Shown here piece by piece: positions 59,989 through 64,000 of a stretch of 64,000 bases of DNA. This DNA is from Exiguobacterium alkaliphilum 12/1. Its GTDB lineage: Bacteria; Bacillota; Bacilli; Exiguobacteriales; Exiguobacteriaceae. Location of the stretch: positions 186,001 to 250,000 of the forward strand of contig NZ_JJMW01000019.1 in assembly GCF_000714435.1 (NCBI RefSeq), written 5' to 3'. The notes below the pieces were generated by a model. The model saw only the letters and a program-made list of their open reading frames with translations. It made no database searches and was not told the DNA's origin. Made by a program: the position numbers and the translations under genes. Position 1 is the stretch's first letter, and each line of letters begins with the position of its first letter.

Positions 59989-61001
59989 GACAACGATACG
60001 AAACGATTCCGCGTTACGTCCCACATGCGGTCAAGGGACATGCGTTAAATCAAAACGAGAGCCAATACGACCTTCCCGAGCGAATTCAAGACAAGATTCG
60101 TTCAATCGATTTGACGGGCTTAAGCCGATATCCGGTTGAAGAGTTGACGCGCTTGAAACAGAATTATGCCAAATATGCGGGTGTGGACGCGAACCAACTC
60201 ATGGTCGGGAGCGGTAGTGATGAGTTGCTCGCCATCCTTTGCCAAGCACTGCTCGACGTCGAAGACCGTGTCGTCGCACCGCTCCCGGACTTTTCAATGT
60301 ATGGGATATATACACAAATCGCCCGGGGACAGTTCATTCAACCGGATCAAGACGGGTTGTCGTTCGACTCGCTCATCCGGACGATTGAGGCGAACGAGCC
60401 GAAGCTTGTCCTTGTCTCGAACCCGAATAACCCGACCGGAAAAATGTGGACGCATGACGAGCTCGAGACGCTCGCTTCGCGCGTGCCGTATCTCGTCGTC
60501 GATGAGGCGTATATCGACTTCACGATGACGGATGCCTTCACGTCAAAACTCGAGGCGTACCCGAACGTCATCATCCTACGGACGCTCTCGAAAGCGTTCG
60601 GCTTGGCGAACTTACGGATCGGATTCATGATCGCAGACGAGACGTTAATCGCGAACGTCGATCGCTTCCGTTCCCCGTTCAACGTGAGCGGCTTAAGTGC
60701 CGCCGTCGCCGCCGTCGTGTTAGAGGACTCGGCATACATCCGTGACGCTGTCTCGTTCCATAACGACCAGCGTCAAAAGTTGACGAAAATTCTACAACCG
60801 GTCGGGACAATCCTTCCGAGCCGCGCCAATTTCCTATACGTCCAAACACCGGACAGTGAGAAGTGGGCGGACCGATTCCTCCGACACGGTGTCCACGTCC
60901 GAGCCTTCTCTGACGGCATCCGAGTCAGTGCGGGGACGGATGAGGCGTATCGATTGATTCAACAAACGATAGAAGAGGTGAGTTCACTTGAGAACAGCTG
61001 A
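59985..61001 (+). CDS. hisC: Histidinol-phosphate aminotransferase
   Basis: PLP aminotransferase of class II, 338 aa. The PLP lysine is in [15 protein letters not shown], with SNPNNPTG and VDEAYIDF as cofactor contacts. In B. subtilis hisC lies in the aro/trp cluster; here it is inside the his operon. Overlaps hisB by 14 nt. Confidence 0.95.
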   Translation: MRQRYETIPRYVPHAVKGHALNQNESQYDLPERIQDKIRSIDLTGLSRYPVEELTRLKQNYAKYAGVDANQLMVGSGSDELLAILCQALLDVEDRVVAPLPDFSMYGIYTQIARGQFIQPDQDGLSFDSLIRTIEANEPKLVLVSNPNNPTGKMWTHDELETLASRVPYLVVDEAYIDFTMTDAFTSKLEAYPNVIILRTLSKAFGLANLRIGFMIADETLIANVDRFRSPFNVSGLSAAVAAVVLEDSAYIRDAVSFHNDQRQKLTKILQPVGTILPSRANFLYVQTPDSEKWADRFLRHGVHVRAFSDGIRVSAGTDEAYRLIQQTIEEVSSLENS

Positions 61002-61575
61002 GACGAAACGCGAGACAAAAGAGACAAAGATTGAACTGAAGCTAGATTTGAACGGGACGGGACAAAGTGACATCCAAACGGGTGTTGGGTTCTTCGATCA
61101 CATGCTGACGTTGTTCGCCTTCCATAGCCAAGTCGATTTATCGGTCCAAGTCGAAGGGGATACGTGGGTCGATGCCCATCATACGGTCGAAGACGTCGGG
61201 ATCGCCCTCGGCCAGATGATTTTAGAGGCGCTCGGTGACAAAGTCGGGATTCGCCGTTACGGTACGAGCTACCTCCCGATGGATGAGACGCTCGCACGCA
61301 GTGTCGTCGACGTGTCGGGCCGGCCGTTCCTCGTGTTTAACGCCGACATCAAAAATCCAAAGCTTGGCGACTTTGATACAGAGCTTGCCGAAGAGTTTTT
61401 CCGCGCGGTCGCGATGAACGCCCGTTTGACGCTCCATCTTGAGGTGCTCTACGGTTCGAACTCGCACCATATGGTCGAAGGATTATTCAAGGCGTTCGGT
61501 CGCTCACTCGCCGAGGCGATTGGACAAGACGGGTCGAACCGTCTGCCTTCAACGAAAGGACGGATCGAAGGATGA
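60988..61575 (+). CDS. hisB: Imidazoleglycerol-phosphate dehydratase
   Basis: 195-aa Mn-dependent monofunctional dehydratase. Metal ligands are in [19 protein letters not shown] and the repeated [15 protein letters not shown]. It starts with TTG (60988) after AGAGGTGAG. The phosphatase part of the E. coli type enzyme is absent; hisJ supplies that activity. Overlaps hisH by 4 nt. Confidence 0.96.
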   Translation: MRTAETKRETKETKIELKLDLNGTGQSDIQTGVGFFDHMLTLFAFHSQVDLSVQVEGDTWVDAHHTVEDVGIALGQMILEALGDKVGIRRYGTSYLPMDETLARSVVDVSGRPFLVFNADIKNPKLGDFDTELAEEFFRAVAMNARLTLHLEVLYGSNSHHMVEGLFKAFGRSLAEAIGQDGSNRLPSTKGRIEG

Positions 61576-62159
61576 ACGTCGCGGTCATTGATTATGGGAT
61601 GGGGAACGTCTTCAATGTCGAGCGGGCATTAAAGGCGATCGGTTGTCACGTTGTCATTACGAACGATCCAATTGAGATTGAGGCGGCGGATGCCATCTTG
61701 CTACCAGGTGTCGGTGCTTTCCCACAAGCGATGGCATCGCTCCATGCGACGGGTCTCGTGCCATTGCTGAAACAGATGGCGACGGAGAAACCGTTCCTCG
61801 GCATTTGCCTCGGGATGCAGTTATTGTTCGACTCGAGTACGGAAGGCGTGTTGACTGAAGGACTCGGGCTCATCGAAGGACGGGTCGAACGGATGCGGGC
61901 GAAGCGGTTGCCACACGTCGGATGGAACTCGATTTTACGCGATGAGGACGTGTATTTCGTCCATTCGTATCACGTCGTGACGGATGAGGTGAATATCGTT
62001 GCGTCAGCCGACTATATGGGCGAGCGCGTCCCGGCCATCGTCCAAGACGGTCTCGTCACGGGGATGCAGTTTCACCCGGAGAAGAGCGGGACGTTCGGAT
62101 TACGTTTATTACAAGAATGGAAGGAGTCGGTCGAACGTGAGATTACTACCGGCAATTGA
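61572..62159 (+). CDS. hisH: Imidazole glycerol phosphate synthase glutamine amidotransferase subunit
   Basis: 195-aa class I amidotransferase that feeds ammonia to HisF. The catalytic Cys is in [10 protein letters not shown] and the His-Glu pair in MQFHPEKSG. Overlaps hisA by 23 nt. Confidence 0.96.
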   Translation: MNVAVIDYGMGNVFNVERALKAIGCHVVITNDPIEIEAADAILLPGVGAFPQAMASLHATGLVPLLKQMATEKPFLGICLGMQLLFDSSTEGVLTEGLGLIEGRVERMRAKRLPHVGWNSILRDEDVYFVHSYHVVTDEVNIVASADYMGERVPAIVQDGLVTGMQFHPEKSGTFGLRLLQEWKESVEREITTGN

Positions 62160-62850
62160 TTTAATCGATGGTAAAATCGTCCGCCTGACAGAAGGGGATT
62201 TCAATACGGAAGAACAGTACGGGGACCCTTATGAAAAGTTGAAGGAATGGCGAGGGCGCGTCCCGATGCTCCACTTGATCGATCTCGAGGGAGCGAAAGC
62301 GGGCGAGCCGAGACACCTTGACGTCGTCCGTTTCGCGAAAGAATGTGGCTTTTTCGTCCAGACGGGCGGGGGCATCCGTTCAGTCGAAGCACTCGATGCT
62401 GTCATGGAGACCGGGGCCGACCGCGTCCTGCTCGGGACGAAGGCGTTCACGGATCCAGATTTCTTGGATGCGGCGCTCGTCAAATACGGTGACCGCATCG
62501 CCGTCGCGCTTGACGCGTACGACGGGATGGTCGCCGTCAACGGCTGGCAAGAGGCGACGACGTTACGCGATATCGATGCCGCGAACGATTTGGTCGCTCG
62601 TGGCGTGAAGACGATTCTCTACACAGATATCGGGTCGGACGGAAAGTTAAACGGCCCGAACCTCGAGCGGATGCGTGCGCTCCGTGCAGCCGTCTCGGTC
62701 ACACTCATCGCTTCAGGCGGCGTGACGACAGAGGCAGACGTCCAGGCACTAAGCGACGCACAGATTGACGAGGCCGTCGTCGGAAAGGCGTTGCTTTCAG
62801 GGAAAGTCAGTCTCGACCAATTAATTGAGTGGGAGGCGCGTCATGCTTAA
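62137..62850 (+). CDS. hisA: ProFAR isomerase
   Basis: 237-aa (beta/alpha)8 barrel that opens the ring of Pro[18 protein letters not shown] and QTGGGIRS (phosphate site), catalytic Asp8 and Asp about 130 region, and IASGGV are present. Start GTG 62137 with AAGGAG 11 nt upstream. The long frame back to 61999 is unrelated read-through. Overlaps hisF by 8 nt. Confidence 0.95.
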   Translation: MRLLPAIDLIDGKIVRLTEGDFNTEEQYGDPYEKLKEWRGRVPMLHLIDLEGAKAGEPRHLDVVRFAKECGFFVQTGGGIRSVEALDAVMETGADRVLLGTKAFTDPDFLDAALVKYGDRIAVALDAYDGMVAVNGWQEATTLRDIDAANDLVARGVKTILYTDIGSDGKLNGPNLERMRALRAAVSVTLIASGGVTTEADVQALSDAQIDEAVVGKALLSGKVSLDQLIEWEARHA

Positions 62851-63610
62851 ACGACGAATCATCCCATGTCTCGATGTAAAAGAAGGCCGTGTCGTCAAAG
62901 GCGTCGAATTCGTGGCGCTACGTGACATCGGCGATCCTGTCGAAATCGCGAAATATTATGATGCGTCTGGTGCCGACGAACTCGTCTTTTTGGATATCAC
63001 GGCGAGCACCGAGCGCCGCCAGACGATGCTCGATGTCGTCAGTGCCGTCGCCCGGAAAGTATTCATCCCGCTCACGGTCGGCGGCGGCATCCGTTCGCTT
63101 GAAGACATCTCTTCGCTTTTAAAAGCAGGGGCGGACAAAGTGTCGCTCAATACGCTCGCCGTCGAGTCACCGGATTTGATTAAACAAGCGGCCGAACGTT
63201 TCGGGTCACAATGTATCGTCGTCGCCATCGACGTTCGCTTCGAGGACGGGGAGTACTTCGTCTACACGTATGGCGGCAAACAGAAGACGGAACTGCGCGC
63301 GATTGATTGGGCGAAACGAGTCGCCGAACTCGGGGCAGGGGAACTGCTCGTCACGTCGATGAACCAAGACGGGAAGCAGAGCGGATATGATTTAGCGATT
63401 CTCGAGCTTCTGCGCCATGCGGTCGATATTCCGATCATCGCGTCAGGCGGGGCCGGTAACGCAAATCACGTCGTCGACGCGCTCGAACGTGTCGATGCGG
63501 CGCTACTCGCTTCGATTCTACATGACCGAAAAACGACAGTGGAAGAGGTGAAGCACGTATGCAGCGATCACAACTTGCCGATGCGGTTCGTTACGATGAC
63601 AACGGACTGA
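62843..63610 (+). CDS. hisF: Imidazole glycerol phosphate synthase cyclase subunit
   Basis: 255-aa (beta/alpha)8 barrel that receives ammonia from HisH. Catalytic Asp is in IIPCLDVKEGRVVKG, with TVGGGIRSLED and ASGGAGN phosphate loops. The ATG at 62843 follows GGGAGGCG. It overlaps hisI by 52 nt. Confidence 0.96.
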   Translation: MLKRRIIPCLDVKEGRVVKGVEFVALRDIGDPVEIAKYYDASGADELVFLDITASTERRQTMLDVVSAVARKVFIPLTVGGGIRSLEDISSLLKAGADKVSLNTLAVESPDLIKQAAERFGSQCIVVAIDVRFEDGEYFVYTYGGKQKTELRAIDWAKRVAELGAGELLVTSMNQDGKQSGYDLAILELLRHAVDIPIIASGGAGNANHVVDALERVDAALLASILHDRKTTVEEVKHVCSDHNLPMRFVTMTTD

Positions 63611-63891
63611 TTCCAGCGATCATCGTCTCGATGGAAGACAACGCCGTGCTCATGCTTGGCTATATGAACGATGAGGCGATTCAACAGACGCTTGAGACGA
63701 ACACGGTCACATTCTGGTCGCGCTCGAAAGGCCGACTTTGGATGAAAGGCGAGTCGAGCGGGAATACGCTCGAACTGGAGAGCATTCACGTCGACTGCGA
63801 CCAAGACGCGCTCCTCGTCCGGGCCCGGGCCAATGGGCCGACGTGTCATACGGGCAATCGAAGTTGCTTTTTCACGGAGGTGGAAGGATGA
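63559..63891 (+). CDS. hisI: Phosphoribosyl-AMP cyclohydrolase
   Basis: 110-aa single-domain cyclohydrolase. The core WMKGESSGN, the VDCDQDALLV metal site and the C-terminal CHTGNRSCF cysteines fit the family. B. subtilis HisI is a fusion with the pyrophosphatase; here the two are separate genes joined by ATGA overlap. Start ATG 63559 lies inside hisF after GAGGTGAAG. Confidence 0.94.
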   Translation: MQRSQLADAVRYDDNGLIPAIIVSMEDNAVLMLGYMNDEAIQQTLETNTVTFWSRSKGRLWMKGESSGNTLELESIHVDCDQDALLVRARANGPTCHTGNRSCFFTEVEG

Positions 63892-64000
63892 TTCATGAAC
63901 TAGAGAAGTTGATTCAAGAACGGAAGACGACACCGAAAGACGGATCGTATACGACGTATTTGTTCGAGTCAGGCGTCGACAAAATCGCCAAGAAGTTCGG
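63888..64000 (+). CDS. hisE: Phosphoribosyl-ATP pyrophosphatase (partial, runs off window)
   Basis: First 37 codons of HisE. The start ERKTTPKDGSYTTYLFESG and DKIAKKFG match the family N-terminus (ER.T.P..GSYT, with D-K-I-x-K-K). Start ATG 63888 overlaps the hisI stop, after GGAGGTGGAAGG. The MazG-like catalytic EEA helix lies outside the window. Confidence 0.93.
   Translation, partial: MIHELEKLIQERKTTPKDGSYTTYLFESGVDKIAKKF

Overview
The window is a chromosomal segment of a low-GC Gram-positive (Bacillota, Bacillales) of moderate base composition, most likely a non-sporulating Exiguobacterium-type organism. The reasons are a gene order that closely follows Bacillus subtilis (der-gpsA-yphE-yphF-hbs-hepS-menG-hepT-ndk-cheR-aroC-aroB, then ypiA-ypiB-ypiF-qcrABC, bshB1-bshA-cca-birA-panBCD-dinG-ypmA-ypmB-aspB-asnS-dnaD-nth, recU-ponA, mrfAB-ypsA-gpsB), bacillithiol genes, menaquinone and heptaprenyl genes, AGGAGG-type ribosome binding sites, and the absence of spoIVA from its usual place between yphF and hbs. 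The species name is inference; the sequence itself shows only the family-level pattern.

Layout. 1-11188: ribosomal protein S1 tail, GTPase Der, GpsA, two small envelope proteins, HU, the menaquinone side-chain and methylation genes, Ndk, CheR and the shikimate genes aroC-aroB-aroA. 11222-16486: TPR protein YpiA, YpiB, YpiF and the menaquinol:cytochrome c reductase QcrABC, then YpjA. 16525-18690: a membrane zinc protease, a GreA-like factor and a YitT-family protein. 18804-24939: bacillithiol synthesis, CCA-adding enzyme, BirA, then panBCD behind a structured leader with its own promoter and terminator. 25047-32422: DinG, YpmA/YpmB, AspB, AsnS, DnaD, Nth. 32458-33309: an inverted DUF3800 gene, an accessory insertion. 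33630-41775: RecU, class A PBP, an unknown gene, MrfA/MrfB, YpsA, GpsB.

41794-57138 is the less conserved half: a degenerate NERD-like protein, two small unknown genes, an FAD monooxygenase, a NUDIX CoA pyrophosphatase, DUF2187, a DUF2157/GDYXXLXY membrane pair, a secreted 3D-domain wall protein under a WalR-like TGTAA array, a two-gene Opu/EgtU-type ABC importer with fused permease and binding protein, a lipid kinase, an NSS-family symporter, XpaC/TelA, a phage-type dCMP deaminase, two candidate small RNAs and histidinol phosphatase. 57249-64000 is a full histidine operon hisZGDCBHAFI with hisE running off the end.

Most genes sit in tight co-directional operons with 4-nt ATGA overlaps, separated by clear intrinsic terminators. 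The most novel signals are non-coding: a very short transcript candidate at 55629-55688 whose promoter is overlapped by a perfect CcpA cre palindrome, a second candidate small RNA at 56238-56345, the birA-panB leader, a 10-bp-arm palindrome next to a promoter before ypiF, and the inverted-repeat-rich region around the DUF3800 gene. No tRNA, rRNA, CRISPR array, insertion sequence or prophage was seen.
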